64,000 nt of DNA from Ooceraea biroi (taxonomy: Eukaryota; Arthropoda; Insecta; Hymenoptera; Formicidae), in the NCBI RefSeq assembly GCF_003672135.1, contig NC_039507.1, positions 9,315,624-9,379,623 on the forward strand. The letters are read 5' to 3'. Under the pieces are notes generated by a model. That model was not told the origin of the DNA, searched no databases, and was given only the letters and a program-made list of their open reading frames with translations. Positions 53,117 through 64,000 of the stretch are shown here, piece by piece. The number at the start of each line of letters is the position of its first letter. Position 1 is the stretch's first letter. A program made the translations under genes and the position numbers.

Positions 53117-53930
53117 ACGACAGGACTCTTGCTATCCGTATACCATGGGACGTGTATCCTACGGCCACCGTGATGTTACGCGATGAAAAGCATGATCGAA
53201 CTCCCGGATGACGTGATGACGGACACGCGGAGACGGACAGACTCGTGTTCTCGTTGACGTTTAAGAGTCGGTACATTCGCACTCGATAGAAAATAGGACA
53301 GCTGAAACGTGGCACCGCGCCTCGCATGGTCCCACGATTACCGTGTACTCGTCCAGAGTTGTTGCGGACTGGTTTAACGCGTTAACTGTCGGTGGAAGCT
53401 ACATGCAACTCACTTGTTTCCGTTTAATGCGCCTTGAGATGTAACGCGCCCGACGCAACACAAAACCCGTAAGCTGCAAGTCCCCGCGGCCGTACACCGT
53501 TGCACATCATGTTTACCGGGCGACGAAAGATCATTTATCCTCGTGAAAGGATGATGCACTGAAGATTTATTTCTACACGCCATCACGAATATTTATTCTT
53601 TCATAAGAGTAAGGGTGGTAAATGCGTACGTAGGGATATCGTATCCGACAGCTTAGATTTGCCTGGTATAAATATTTTATATTCATGATAACAAATTATT
53701 TTCCTGGAATATATATCATTTTATATTCAGTTAGCTTCATAACTGAGATTCGAGAAATGACAGAAATGAAAATGATTGAAACATCTGGAAAACAAGTTTG
53801 TTCTGAAATCTTCTGAAATCTATTCTACGAAGAAGAATCTATTCTTTAAGGATCCATTCATTATACAACTTTTAGAAATATATACAACTTTTGCGAAAAA
53901 GAAAGAAAAAATCCAAAAAGAAGAAAATGT

Positions 53931-54048
53931 GCCAACGTCACACGGTGTTCCCAAGTGGTCATTCGTCTAAGTACTAACCGTGCCCAACCTTGCTTGACTT
54001 CGGTGATCGGACGAGAACTGGTACTCTCAACGTGGTATGGATGTTGGC
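53931..54048 (-). pseudogene. 5S rRNA-like gene, full length, diverged
   Basis: Read on the minus strand the 118 bases start gccaacatccataccacgtt and end ...gtgacgttggc, as 5S rRNA does. The internal segments tctcgtccgatcaccgaagt and ggttagtacttag match the conserved 5S core and the internal control region that binds TFIIIA/TFIIIC. The downstream flank (minus strand) has T-runs (tttt) that could serve as a Pol III terminator. Changes in normally invariant places (for example around the loop after ccacgttga) make this likely a relic, though a functional variant cannot be excluded. Confidence 0.8.
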
Positions 54049-54132
54049 TTATGAAGACACCTATTCATTATGAAGAAATACATACAACTTTTGCGAAAAA
54101 GGAAGAAAAAATCCAAAATGAAGAAGATATAC

Positions 54133-54212
54133 TAAACATCACATGGTGTTTCCAAGCGGACCTATTTAAAGTATTAACCAATGTTGCTTGATTTCAGTGA
54201 TCGGACGAGAAC
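54133..54212 (-). pseudogene. 5S rRNA-like gene, truncated
   Basis: On the minus strand this retains the 5S sequence from about residue 34 (gttctcgtccgatcact) to near the 3' end. The first third of the gene is absent, and the plus-strand homology stops at gagaac, followed by ttttt. It has more substitutions than the neighbouring copy (attaaccaatgttgcttgat on the plus strand against the corresponding 5S core). Confidence 0.8.
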
Positions 54213-57200
54213 TTTTTGTTTTAACAAAATTTAATTTATTGGTCCTTAAAATGCAACAAATAGTTGTCACAATATTTATTTAATAGTTCTCGCTTTAATC
54301 TAGTTTTTCCAACTTTATCTATTACATATAAGTTAAAATAATCTAATATATCCGATATTTTACTTTTGTTATATATTTGTCTGGAATAAGAACTCGTACA
54401 ACATAGTAAATTCGTAAATTGTACATGTTAAGGAAATAATAATTTATGAAGGCAAAGGCTACTCAACAATCTCGTGAAGACACAACATATTTTCTTTGCA
54501 TGCTTGTCATGAAAATTGTAAGAATCGGGCAATCGGGCTATTTTTCAAATAACAAATGCACAAATGAACATTAAATTTCGGTAACATAAAATTAATCCGT
54601 CATTATCGTAATCATTTATAAACCTCACGACGATAAAATGACCGCCGGGAATTTACACGCGGGACACGGAGAGATTACGAACACGCGCGGCTCTTCCCAA
54701 TCAGCTTTTATGAGAAATTCGAGCTTATTATCTTACTTTACCAAGGTGTGGCTATCTGATCCGCTTACATGCTTCACCCGATAATTGCTCAGTGGTTAAG
54801 ATTTGGCTCAACTTTTCACCGAGGGAAGTTGATCGCAAATTGCCTTAAGAAAGATATACAGCCATCTAAACTTTCAGATACATCTTTAGTTTGTAATTGG
54901 TAAGTAAAAAATACTTCGTTTTATCAGAACACTCTGATAACTGAGTTGTTATCAGTAATCCTCACCATGAAAATGTAAGATTTTCATATCGCACGTAAAT
55001 TCAAAGTATTCGCTGTGACAAGATTAGCTTGAATTTCATTTGGAAATATCATATTGTTTCCATTCGGGAAGGTTTCTTCGGTGGAGATACAAAGGAGATT
55101 GCGGGAGTGACTGAGGAATGTAGAAAACGAAAAAAGCTCAAAGAGGCTCGCGTTGCGGGGACTTTACAGAGATCGGAACGCGGCGCAGAAGCGAGAAAAC
55201 AGGATAATGCACGGCGAAATGGAGTCACAGGGAATACCGCTGCAGGAATAAAAAGGCAGGTAAGGATCGCCGCCGCCTTCGGAGATGGCAAAGGCGAGGG
55301 AAACTTTCAGCGCGTCGATAGCCGGCAGATAAGAACGGAATGTCGAAATTTATGGCGCGGCAAGATAGCAACACTCACAGCTCGCACCGCCAAATCCGTC
55401 GGCGTATGATGCCGCGTAAGGAAAGACGGAGGGTCGATGCGGGACTGGGACGACCCTGTTTACGAAAACATTACGCATTCTTTCCCCGCCGGCAAGACGG
55501 GCGGGATTACTCGCCTCGACGTCCGCGATTTATGGTTCCTGCCGAGTGCGCGCGTGGAAAACGCTTACCTTTTCCGGTTATTATTTTCTGAGTTTGCGGA
55601 TGCGGATACGAGTCGCGACGGACGATTCCCGGCCGATTTGACCTATGCAGGACTCGCAACCACGGATGGTTATTAAGACGCATTGTTGTTAGGGCACCTC
55701 GTGTCCCAATACGTCACCGCGATCTATCGCAAACACGTAGCGGAGTGCAACGAGCTGTCTGAACGGCCGGCCGACCGGAATATAAAGTGGCTTGAACCGC
55801 CGCGGCCGCCGCTGCCGCGCTGTAAATAGTGCCACGACGGTTATTGCTACTTTCCTGCTATCACGCCGCTATGATTTGTTTGGGCACACGGTACACTCCG
55901 GGATAGATGCGGACGAAAGAGTTTCCTGGCACGCCATGCGAATAGACGGCCGCGTCACGCGAGTGCAGTCACGCGGTCGCGATGGGATCGCATTTAGAAT
56001 GCGATGATAATTCATGATATTTCCGAAGAGCGGATATCAAATGTCGATTATTATACCAGAGGTTCGATGCTTTTAGATGTCTTTCATTTTGGAATACCGT
56101 TATATTATTACTCGATAATAATTTCGATAAAAGCACATGTTAGATGACATATCGATCGACGAAAAACGACTTCGCGGTATACCTTGCAGTCTCAGACGAG
56201 ACCCAATCAGCATTACCACGTCGAATACACGTATTCAAAATGTACGTACAGTGGAAGGAACGTGAGCTACGAGTACGAATTATTCATCTCATTTGGCATA
56301 GGGAGCATCGGATGTTCAATATCCTGTCTCTGGTCGGCCTGATGAACGGCAGTCCTTAATCGATTATTTGCGATACCGCAATTCGCATAAATTTAGATCA
56401 CGCCGAAACTGACCGCAGCAGGAAGCACGCCGCCAGAATATTCGTTATCATTATCAGATAGCGTCGCGACATTTTACGATTTCTACCGCGCGTGTATATT
56501 TACCGTGCGTGTACGTCGTATTTAACGATTGCCGTATGAATTACAAAATATTTTTGGCCCAACCAACGGTCATATTGCCGCTGCCAACCACCGGTAGCGC
56601 CGTTGCAATTTGCTCGGCATACCAAGTACTCGTGAAACAGTTGGACAGCGAGAAATTTATCGCGCGCTTTCCGCGTGCAACGCCGTGAAAAGATACGCGT
56701 GAAAAGCGTAAGCGCGTGTACTAAACTATATAGGAAGAGAGAAAGAGAGAGAAATACACGGGGAATATCGGGAAACGTATTACACTTTTGTGCCGGGAGT
56801 GTCTGAGCTAGTCTTGCGCAATGACGTACAGCGAAGCGGAACTTATCCGCGATCGATCGCGTCATCGAAACTGGAGCTCCGAGTATAATGGTTACATTGG
56901 CGATAAAAATTGATTATCAAGATAATAGGCAACGCTCTTACGTATTCAGATAGATCTCGTGTATCGGTAAAACGTCAAATGAATTTCGCAATGATAACAT
57001 ATATTAATATTTACAATTGAAACTATAAAGATTGTTCATATTATTGAGTCACCCATATTACTGGAATTGCAGTTCTACGTTGCGGTACACGAGATATTTG
57101 CGATGGAAGTAATATATAAAACACCATTTGCCTTATTATAAAAAAATTCTTACCATTGCCAGAAAAGAGTCAAAAGATAAATTTTGGAATAATTAATACT

Positions 57201-57386
57201 TTATTAAAATGATAATCACATTGATTAACATTTTTTAATGATTACGTTTTGTAATTATTAAATGTTACCAAATTGTACTTTGTGATTTTGACTTGACCGA
57301 TCCTCGTTATAAACATTTTTTGGGGGAAATTTGCGCTTAATATGCAATGTATATGCAGCGAACATCATTTAGTTATTGCATAATAA
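54213..57386. other. Unannotated stretch
   Basis: AT-rich to 55000, CpG- and purine-rich at 55080-56010, mixed beyond. The 126-codon frame at 55029-55409 is Lys/Arg/Gly-rich low-complexity. No RNA gene or transposon was recognised. Confidence 0.4.
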
Positions 57387-57686
57387 TTATTAAGGTGCCG
57401 TATCACATCACAAATTCTTGCGAACAGACTGCACTTGCATTGTTACCATTGCAAATGTAAACCGTGTTGCCATAATAAGAACTCTCGCGAAAGATACCCA
57501 TGTGGTGGTGCCAAACCATATTTTCTATGTGGTTTGAACAAGAGGATACACATCTGTGATTGCAAAGTCATTTGCAAATTTATGCGCGCCTCGTGCCATA
57601 CAGAAGAACATAAAATGCAAGCAATACCAGAGCGAGACCAATTGCTGTATCATTGGAAAAACAACAACATTAAAGCAAAATTATGA
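57387..57686 (+). CDS. Candidate small cysteine-rich coding exon, unrecognised
   Basis: The frame is open from the TAA at 57384 to TGA at 57684-57686, 99 codons. Its last 83 residues start at a TTG (57435) and contain 11 Cys: CYHCKCKPCC, then YPCGG, FLCGL, ICDCKVICKF and ASCHTEEHK, ending in a charged tail with WKNNNIKAKL. There is no in-frame ATG, so if it is real it is probably a 3'-terminal exon. A reasonable acceptor is attcttgcgaacag ending at 57427, and a weaker one ends at 57394. The spaced CxxC, CxC and CC pairs suggest metal binding or disulfides, but I recognise no family. No signal peptide can be seen because the N-terminus is missing. Surroundings are AT-rich and the Cys frame is unlike other frames here, which are Arg-rich from CpG DNA. 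It could still be chance. Confidence 0.35.
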   Translation, partial: LLRCRITSQILANRLHLHCYHCKCKPCCHNKNSRERYPCGGAKPYFLCGLNKRIHICDCKVICKFMRASCHTEEHKMQAIPERDQLLYHWKNNNIKAKL

Positions 57687-59955
57687 CAATTGCACACTAC
57701 ACAGAGCTTTGTGAGAAAACTTTTGTTACCAGTGATGCCGATGGTAATATTTTTTTAATAACGTTTTGATATTTTCGAACAAAATAGGAACGAAATTGTT
57801 TTGCGAGAGACTCTAATATATATTGCAAACATACGCTGTATATTTTAGAGATCATTTTATGCACATTTTTCCTCCTTTTCTTTCCGATGAATTAAAATAT
57901 GTTTTTATATAAAAGTTTATAATTTAATGAAAGATACCATAAAAAACATAATGCTCAATACTTGAAAATGCTCGAGCGTACTCAAAATTGTTGCATTGTC
58001 TCGTGGCGCAAGTATTGCCGTTTAAGGAAATTAGTTCGAGAATGGTAAGATGAAAAGTACTTAAACCAGTAAAGTTGAATTTGTAAGACGCAAGAGACTT
58101 GTTAAATGGAACACAATGTGTCTGTGTATGTGTGTTCTCTAGAGATTTAATACTTAAACATTTATTTTAATGTATTAACTCGCATACGCAAAATTACAAA
58201 TATCAACCTTAAAATGAAAATTTTCGGAATAATAATGAAGTATAATATATAACATTTCTAATATTTTGACAATAAAATTAAGCTATTGGTCAAAGGGGTA
58301 CGTTATTGTAATAATATCATTAAAACAATAACGATTAAAGAACAAAGAGATTTTGCAGATTATAAAATGTATACATTTATATGTATGTATGTGCATGCAT
58401 ACATTTACACACATACTAGTGCACACAGTACTCTGTACGCGTCGCGTTGCCACTCGAATAGTCGTTAGCCGTCATCTGTTAAGAGCGCGTAAAGGAGCCG
58501 CAGAAACGAGCGATTTATCACCGCAGTCGTCCGTAACGAGGCCGACCGATATGCTAATAGAATGATAAGTTAAGGGAACATATCCCGTGTGCCCCGTGCC
58601 GTACATGCACACCTACCCTACTACCGCCATCCACCCACTGCCCCCTTTAACGAGCGAAAGAGATACGTCGCGTGGTGTACCGCCACGTAATCCGCTAATG
58701 TCCGAGCAGTGTGTACCGTGCGAATAGATAATTCACGCACGCGAGCACGGTTGTGCGAGATCGCGTGCACGGCCACCGGTAATGGCATCAATCACTTGTT
58801 ACAACCAATCAGCCGTACGTTTCGTTATCCCTAGCCGATGCGACGAGGTGCGTCGCGACGCGATGCGACGCGTTCCCGCCGCTCGTTTCCACGGTAAATC
58901 GCGCTTAATACGCGCTATACGCGCTCGAGATTGCGCCGACAGGAAATTACATTTCGTGGCGGTCCTCGTGTTCGTTTGCGAAGAAAGGGATGCGGCTACG
59001 GTGGATTCCTACCCGCACGAGCTTTCCCTTGTTGCGATTCCCATCAGTCCGGATCGTCATTTCCGACTTGGTACCGCACGCTCGAGCTGCTCGCACCGAA
59101 TCGCTGCTCTCGGCGCAGCGAAACGAGTTTTTGCCGTTATGTTACGGCACGAGCCGGATTCTTTCTTGTTCCTCATCAATGTACACGATGGAACAGTGAG
59201 TTCGTGCACGGTTCTCCCTTTTGATCGGTAATTTGTGGATAAATATAGGATGCTTGTCGACAAAAGCGATCAGCAAACAGGGAAGAGTGTGGTTTCTATG
59301 CCTGTCCGAACCACCTACGCTACTAGAACCAGTTTAATGAAGAACATATTCATTTTCTGACGCGACGGAACGCAGATATGCATTCGGTTTTGTCTACGTG
59401 TGAATGTGCATTCTGATATCTCGATATTTATTTTCTTTACAATCGCATTTTTTTATTGGCTTGCGTGAAAGCTCCGCAAGTATAACTGCGCGTTTTTTGT
59501 GAATGTGATAGTCAGCGTTTTCAATAGCCAATAGTATTGGTAGTTTTTCATTTAGTCTTCGTTGAGCATACGTATTCCGCTATACTGCACATAGAGGTAT
59601 ACCTGTTTGTAAGAACAACGGCAAAAAAATGGCAACGGAAAATGAATATCGAGTCGAAGACGAAGAGTATAACGGTAGGATAAAGAAACGCGACGTTCTT
59701 TTCGCGAAAGCGGATAAAAGCGGCGCGACGGGAGGGAAAATATGGTCCGACGGGTACAAGAGAGGAAGGAACGTTAATATTGCTGGAGTTCCGCCCGGTA
59801 TTTGTATCACTTACTATTTGCATTGAACACCCGGTATAAAGGGTGCTTGTTCTCCGCCGGGAGCATTCCGTGCGATCCGACGTGATTAAAAAGTCGGGGC
59901 TCTCCTTTCGTCGGCATCGGACATCGCGAATTCTGAATAATTCAATAAACGTGCG
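57687..59955. other. Unannotated stretch
   Basis: AT-rich to 58400, then a CpG-rich block (58480-59230) with three overlapping plus-strand frames, the longest 58782-59231 (149 codons). None is recognisable, and overlap of open frames is expected in such DNA. Confidence 0.4.
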
Positions 59956-60060
59956 TTAATTCACATAGGCATGCCATAGCATGCCTGCTTCTATGGGAAT
60001 GCGCGAAATCCACGAAATCCATGGAAGAGAACGAAATTTTAAATTGTTAATCGTATCGCG
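59956..60060 (+). repeat. Module A (weak copy)
   Basis: Has ttaattcacatagg and, 91 bp on, ttaaattgttaatcgtatcgcg-like sequence. It contains the hairpin aggcatgc-cata-gcatgcct (59967-59986). It is assigned on the core block mainly. Confidence 0.45.
59967..59986. repeat. Perfect 8-bp hairpin
   Basis: aggcatgc and gcatgcct around a cata loop, inside module A. It is not seen in the other modules. Confidence 0.5.
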
Positions 60061-60579
60061 TTGACCGATTACGAGTATTCGGGGATGCGTCAAAGCACAA
60101 ACGTTCAAATACCTGTTCCTCCTATGCATTTCTAAAAGTATGAAGTAAAAATAAAAGTGTAAAAGCATGAAACACAAATGCATTTTGAAAATATCAAGAT
60201 CTAAAATGATGTTCAAATAATTCGTCAAAATTTTACTCTCTTTATTTTATGCGTATATATTTAAGTATTTACCAAGTAGTTAAATATATCTATTATAAAT
60301 AATAGTACACATATATTAGAGTTTTGCAAAACTATGAAATTTTAATCAAATAACGTATCTCATGATCTTATAAAAACATAAATATTATATCGCAATTCTT
60401 TATTCGTTAAAAATTACATCCTGATTAGTTATGCTCACATAGAATATTTTTGGCGAGTGGATCACAGACTGACGAGCTATTATATGAAAGAATATTAGCA
60501 GGTACCACGCGTCAACGTCGGAGCATGAATTATACATAATCATTCATAAACAATTACGATTCATCTGTCCGATCGACCA

Positions 60580-60662
60580 CTGAATTCGTTTCAATTAATT
60601 TATATTTGCGCGAGCGAACTACGGATTGGCGCAAGCTTTCAATGATTAACTGGCGTTACAAG
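60580..60662 (+). repeat. Module B (weak copy)
   Basis: Has actgaattcg, then ttaatttatatttgcgcg, then ctttcaatgattaactggcg, in the same order as the stronger copies but closer together. Confidence 0.45.
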
Positions 60663-60966
60663 TGATGCGCGTTGATTCGAGCACAATGAATCATTTATGT
60701 CAAACTATAGAGGCAACCGTACCATCGAAACGGAGATTCTCGAATATATTAATACCAGAGGAGCGTTCCTTGGTTGCAAATTATATCGTCGCCCCGAGAC
60801 GTCGCATCGCGCGCAAACCGATGACGTCGACATCCGCATTCACGTCGACAATCTTAACGTCAGAGATTCGACCGGAACGCCAACATTAATATCTATTCAC
60901 TGTTCGTAATGATTTGCATGATATAGCGTGCAAGACTCCGAGAATGTTGCTGTAAACGGTCGTTTG

Positions 60967-61250
60967 ACTGATTCGCATTCGTGTCGTTCTGCGTGGAAAT
61001 GCCGGGCGAAATGAGTTTCCACGAGATTCACGATTGTCCTATGTTAACTCACGCACCCGTTAATGGCTGACAGAGCCAAAATTACGGAAACTCTTAATTG
61101 TTAATCGCGTCTCATTGTACGGTTTCAATTTATTTCCTCATTTGTGCTATCATACTCAAATTAATATTTCATTCGATCAAATAAATCAAGCACGATTCAG
61201 GCATGACAGATGGCAAGAATCGCGTTGGAAGTTACGTAAAATATATGGAA
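60967..61250 (+). repeat. Module C (strong copy)
   Basis: Ordered blocks: actgattcgcattcgtgtcg (60967), cgatt...gttaactcacgca (61031), aaactcttaattgttaatcg (61088), aattaatatttcattcg (61159) and acgtaaaatatatggaa (61234). All five have counterparts in module D. Confidence 0.65.
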
Positions 61251-61729
61251 CAAATAAAATGATGTAACACAATTTTATATTCTAAAAAAATCTTTTAGAT
61301 TTAATAATCTGTCGAAAGCGCAATTGCTTAAAAAAATACTGAAAACGTAGTATCACATAGCCTTGCTTAATAAATTAATCTGTAAAACTTAGTTCGTTTA
61401 AAAAATTTAAAAAGTACGGAAAATACGCTTTAGTAGAGCATACCCATACATTGCAATATCGTTTCTTTTATTGGAAAATCTCATTTATGTAAAGACGCAA
61501 TTTCAGAAACAATAAAATTTTTGTAGCCAATCGTACGTCGGACAGTTTCGAATCATCGCGCGACATTGCGTATATTGCATATAAACGTAAAGGTGGGTGT
61601 TAACGTAGGACGTTACCGTATTTGCGCGTCCTGGAAAGTTCCTATGCCGCATTCGCGGAAAACACGACGTCAGACATGGTTTTAATATCTCTACGGTGCG
61701 CACATAATTATTCGTAATATTCACGTTCC

Positions 61730-62080
61730 ACTGATTCATACTCGTCGCATTTAGCTTCCGAATTTGGAATAGAACAAATTACGACACAGTTCGCGATTAC
61801 TGGACATTAATTTGTGCGCAATCGCTATACCGTTATGTATTTGCTGTGAAACTACATGAAACTTTTAATCGTTAATCGCGTTTCGTTTCCGTCTCGCAAG
61901 AATTTGGCATAAACAGCACTATATAATTCGAGATACATACATTATTCGAAATTCACTACTGCCAAATATTAATATTCATTTCATTCGCCACGTATATCGC
62001 GTCGATAAGATAACAAATTTCTGAAGTATATGCACGGTAGTTTTGCGCGCGTCACACGTGTACGTGAAAATATATGAAGT
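61730..62080 (+). repeat. Module D (strong copy)
   Basis: Ordered blocks: actgattcatactcgtcgc (61730), ttggaatagaacaaatta (61764), cgattactggacattaattt (61794), aaacttttaatcgttaatcg (near 61859), atattaatattcatttcatt (61966) and acgtgaaaatatatgaa (62062). Confidence 0.65.
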
Positions 62081-62350
62081 GTAATAATTATATGTGCAAC
62101 AAAGTAGTGAAGGATATTAAATTCCACGTATCTTTCGTAAATTTATACGTATTCACAGCTAGATAATGCACGATGATTCAAATCTCTAAATTATTATTTC
62201 ATTTACAGAAACAACGATATTTATGCAAATAACACTTTCATGAGATAAGACAGTTGGAAGTATCAGCTTCGTTTTATTTGTCTGTAGCGATTCAAACATA
62301 GATAAACATATAGATTGAATAAAGTAACTATTAAATTTTTAATACTATTG

Positions 62351-62369
62351 CACACACACACACACACAC
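62351..62369. repeat. (CA)n short microsatellite
   Basis: About nine CA units in AT-rich DNA between modules D and E. Confidence 0.85.
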
Positions 62370-62696
62370 TTGCAATACACTTCATGTTTTGACTTTCAAA
62401 AAATATCTATTTACTGAACTATACTTGGCGATTTTATTTTATTTTCATTTGATTATGACCATGTTTTTCTTTTTTATTTTTACGAATATTTGAAGATATT
62501 CACCTCTTGCAAAACATGTTTTTCCTCTTCTTATTTTTCGCTTAAAGTACTATTTCAGTTTTCACAAAAGTTTTTATGAAATTCTCATAGCAAATAGTAC
62601 TTTGTATTTTTATGTCGACGTCATTGGAATTCATCGCGTAACCTGCTGTTGATACCGGAAGGACCACGACTTCTGTGGCCATTCAAAGCTCTACAT

Positions 62697-62830
62697 TGGA
62701 ACGAGACAAATTTGTATGAGACTCAGAGTCAGGGCGCGCGTTAATTCGTACACAACGGCTCGTTACGCCAAAACAGAGTAGCGGGTGTTGCGAGAGTGGC
62801 GAAACTTTGAATTGTTAATTAGCCTTGTAC
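62697..62830 (+). repeat. Module E (copy)
   Basis: Has ttggaacgagacaaattt (62697), ttaattcgtacacaacggc (62741) and gaaactttgaattgttaatt (62801). Offsets to module D are 933, 934 and 943 bp. Confidence 0.6.
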
Positions 62831-64000
62831 TGCCTTGAGTTTTGACTCTCTCGGCCGCGGAAGAGACGCGTAATACGTGTTTAATGTACCCTATACGTCT
62901 TTTATACTCTCATTAAAATGCATCTGTGCGGTTATGTGCGCTACCTTATGAGTTGTTACTTTAAGGGTACTTTATCTTGGTGATTATTATTTATTCAACG
63001 TAAGTATACTGTTACGGAATAAGAAAGATTTTACGAGATAAAGAAATATTAAAACAACATCGGTTTTTATAAAAAATGCAACATTAATTAAATAAACGTA
63101 ACAAGATAACGTAAGAAGGAGAAAAGCATTTTACATAAATCTGTTTCTAATATCATGAAAATTGTTACGTTATTATTGAAAAATATGCATTTAATATGTT
63201 ATTTCTTTACCGTAACATGATATATTCGTGCAAAGTATGGTATTCCAACGAGAAAAGAAAGAATTAAAGTGAAAAGATATAATTTTATACAGCACACGAA
63301 TTACTTTCCTAAAAAATGTTTAGCACTTCGGAAAAGATACGTTACGTTTTTAATAAATCGAAAATAAATAAGATTATCATTTCAAGTTTTCAAGTCGGTG
63401 CATTTCAAGTCATTTCAAATATATTTCAAATTGCTTTAAACACGTACAGTAAAATAAAATAGTCAAACATAGGTTGATCGATCCAATACAAATTCGATTA
63501 CAAAGGTCAGAAATTCAACACGCGGTAGATAAAAAATGGAGCAGAATTTATACTCGGATTATATTCAGTCATCCTTTCAAGTTTAAGCAGCGCAATTCGC
63601 TTGGTTGGTAATCGCTTGTGATCGTGCTCACCATCGTTGTTCGGAGCGCGGTTGTAAATTTGATCGAAACGGCGCGCCGTGCAAATTTTGGTATGTTGAC
63701 GCTAGGTGGTAGCTAGAAATTTTTCCGCGCGACGCGACAAAAATCGAATCTGCGTTAATGCTGCATCGCGTGTTGCGCCGCGCCGTCCCGAAGAATAAAA
63801 CGAGACTCGGGGATCGAACAAGTGACCGCGTTTTTCAACGACCGCTCAGCGAATCAACGAGATGCACCCGTCGTTGATGGTCTTGACATCCCCGAACTGT
63901 CGATCAAACTTTCAATCTATTACTATCGGAACGTTGCTGGGACAGTTCTCGTCGTTTAACTTGGCCACGACTTTTGTGAACTAATAAGTCAATTAAGAGA
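62831..64000. other. Unannotated right end
   Basis: AT-rich to 63540 with tttcaagt/atttcaa repeats near 63383-63437, then CpG-rich from 63640. No gene or further module copy was recognised. Confidence 0.4.

Larger units (their letters stand above)
53851..54212 (-). repeat. Tandem 5S-rDNA-derived repeat, about 1.75 units of 207 bp
   Basis: Each unit consists of a spacer starting near attcattat (53856 and 54063), an A-rich part encoding acaacttttgcgaaaaa (plus strand) and a 5S rRNA-like segment. The spacers and the 5S parts are both repeated with the same 207-bp period, so this is a true tandem of 5S plus spacer, not two separate insertions. The second unit is cut short within the 5S part. Confidence 0.85.
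59956..62830 (+). repeat. Array of five diverged noncoding modules
   Basis: Five places share the same ordered blocks: a ttaatt box, then 49-91 bp later a block like cttttaattgttaatcgcg. The last block lies at about 60046, 60645, 61100, 61871 and 62814, so spacings are roughly 600, 455, 770 and 940 bp. Between the third and fourth copies further blocks line up with steadily growing offset (763, 763, 771, 812, 828 bp), which is what old tandem duplication plus indels gives. No shared open frame runs through them. They may be duplicated regulatory modules, decayed exons or an old satellite. Confidence 0.6.

Noticed and set aside
1..64000. CRISPR arrays, operons or bacterial mobile elements
   Set aside because: No regularly spaced repeats with unique spacers, and the window is eukaryotic in every respect.

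Overview
The window looks like animal, most likely insect, nuclear DNA and reads as a gene-poor stretch (intergenic, or the inside of a very large intron). AT-rich sequence alternates with CpG-dense patches. There are TA, GA, GT and CA microsatellites, two decayed mariner transposons, small TTAA-flanked elements and 5S rRNA-derived sequence. The mix of CpG-rich blocks with mauritiana-like and cecropia-like mariners would fit an ant or another hymenopteran, but that placement is inference. There are no operons, Shine-Dalgarno sites or dense bacterial-style genes. No confirmed host protein-coding gene was found; most open frames over 60 codons are short, overlap on several strands and resemble no family I recognise. 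Layout: 1-6.0 kb is unannotated sequence with CpG patches near 0.7-1.3, 3.4-4.0 and 5.2-5.6 kb and a double E-box palindrome at 0.68 kb. At 6066-7324 lies a complete but dead mariner with matching terminal inverted repeats and a TA duplication; its transposase has two frameshifts, a stop and a small deletion inside the catalytic core. At 7511-7748 lies a 238-bp TTAA-flanked, CCC...GGG-ended element of piggyBac type, and a 78-bp sequence of similar design sits at 11416-11493. From 11.5 to 24.2 kb almost nothing can be called. At 24215-25488 lies a second dead mariner, whose transposase reads like the cecropia (Hsmar1/SETMAR-like) subfamily. From 25.5 to 53 kb there are microsatellites, a GT/GC alternating tract, a 214-bp inverted-repeat element (46708-46921), two strong hairpins (34.3 and 51.4 kb), a 46-bp direct repeat 2.55 kb apart and short tandem duplications. 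At 53.85-54.21 kb there is a tandem of about 1.75 units of 207 bp, each holding a minus-strand 5S rRNA-derived sequence. At 57.39-57.69 kb is the best candidate for a real small coding exon: a frame ending in a very cysteine-rich peptide. From 59.95 to about 62.9 kb there is a diverged array of five related noncoding modules, recognised by the same motif blocks in the same order. Nothing shows genes working together in a pathway. The coherent stories are transposon invasion and decay, a displaced 5S repeat, and an unexplained array of diverged noncoding modules at the right end, which is the best candidate for something undescribed. All calls are from reading by eye; no database search was possible.
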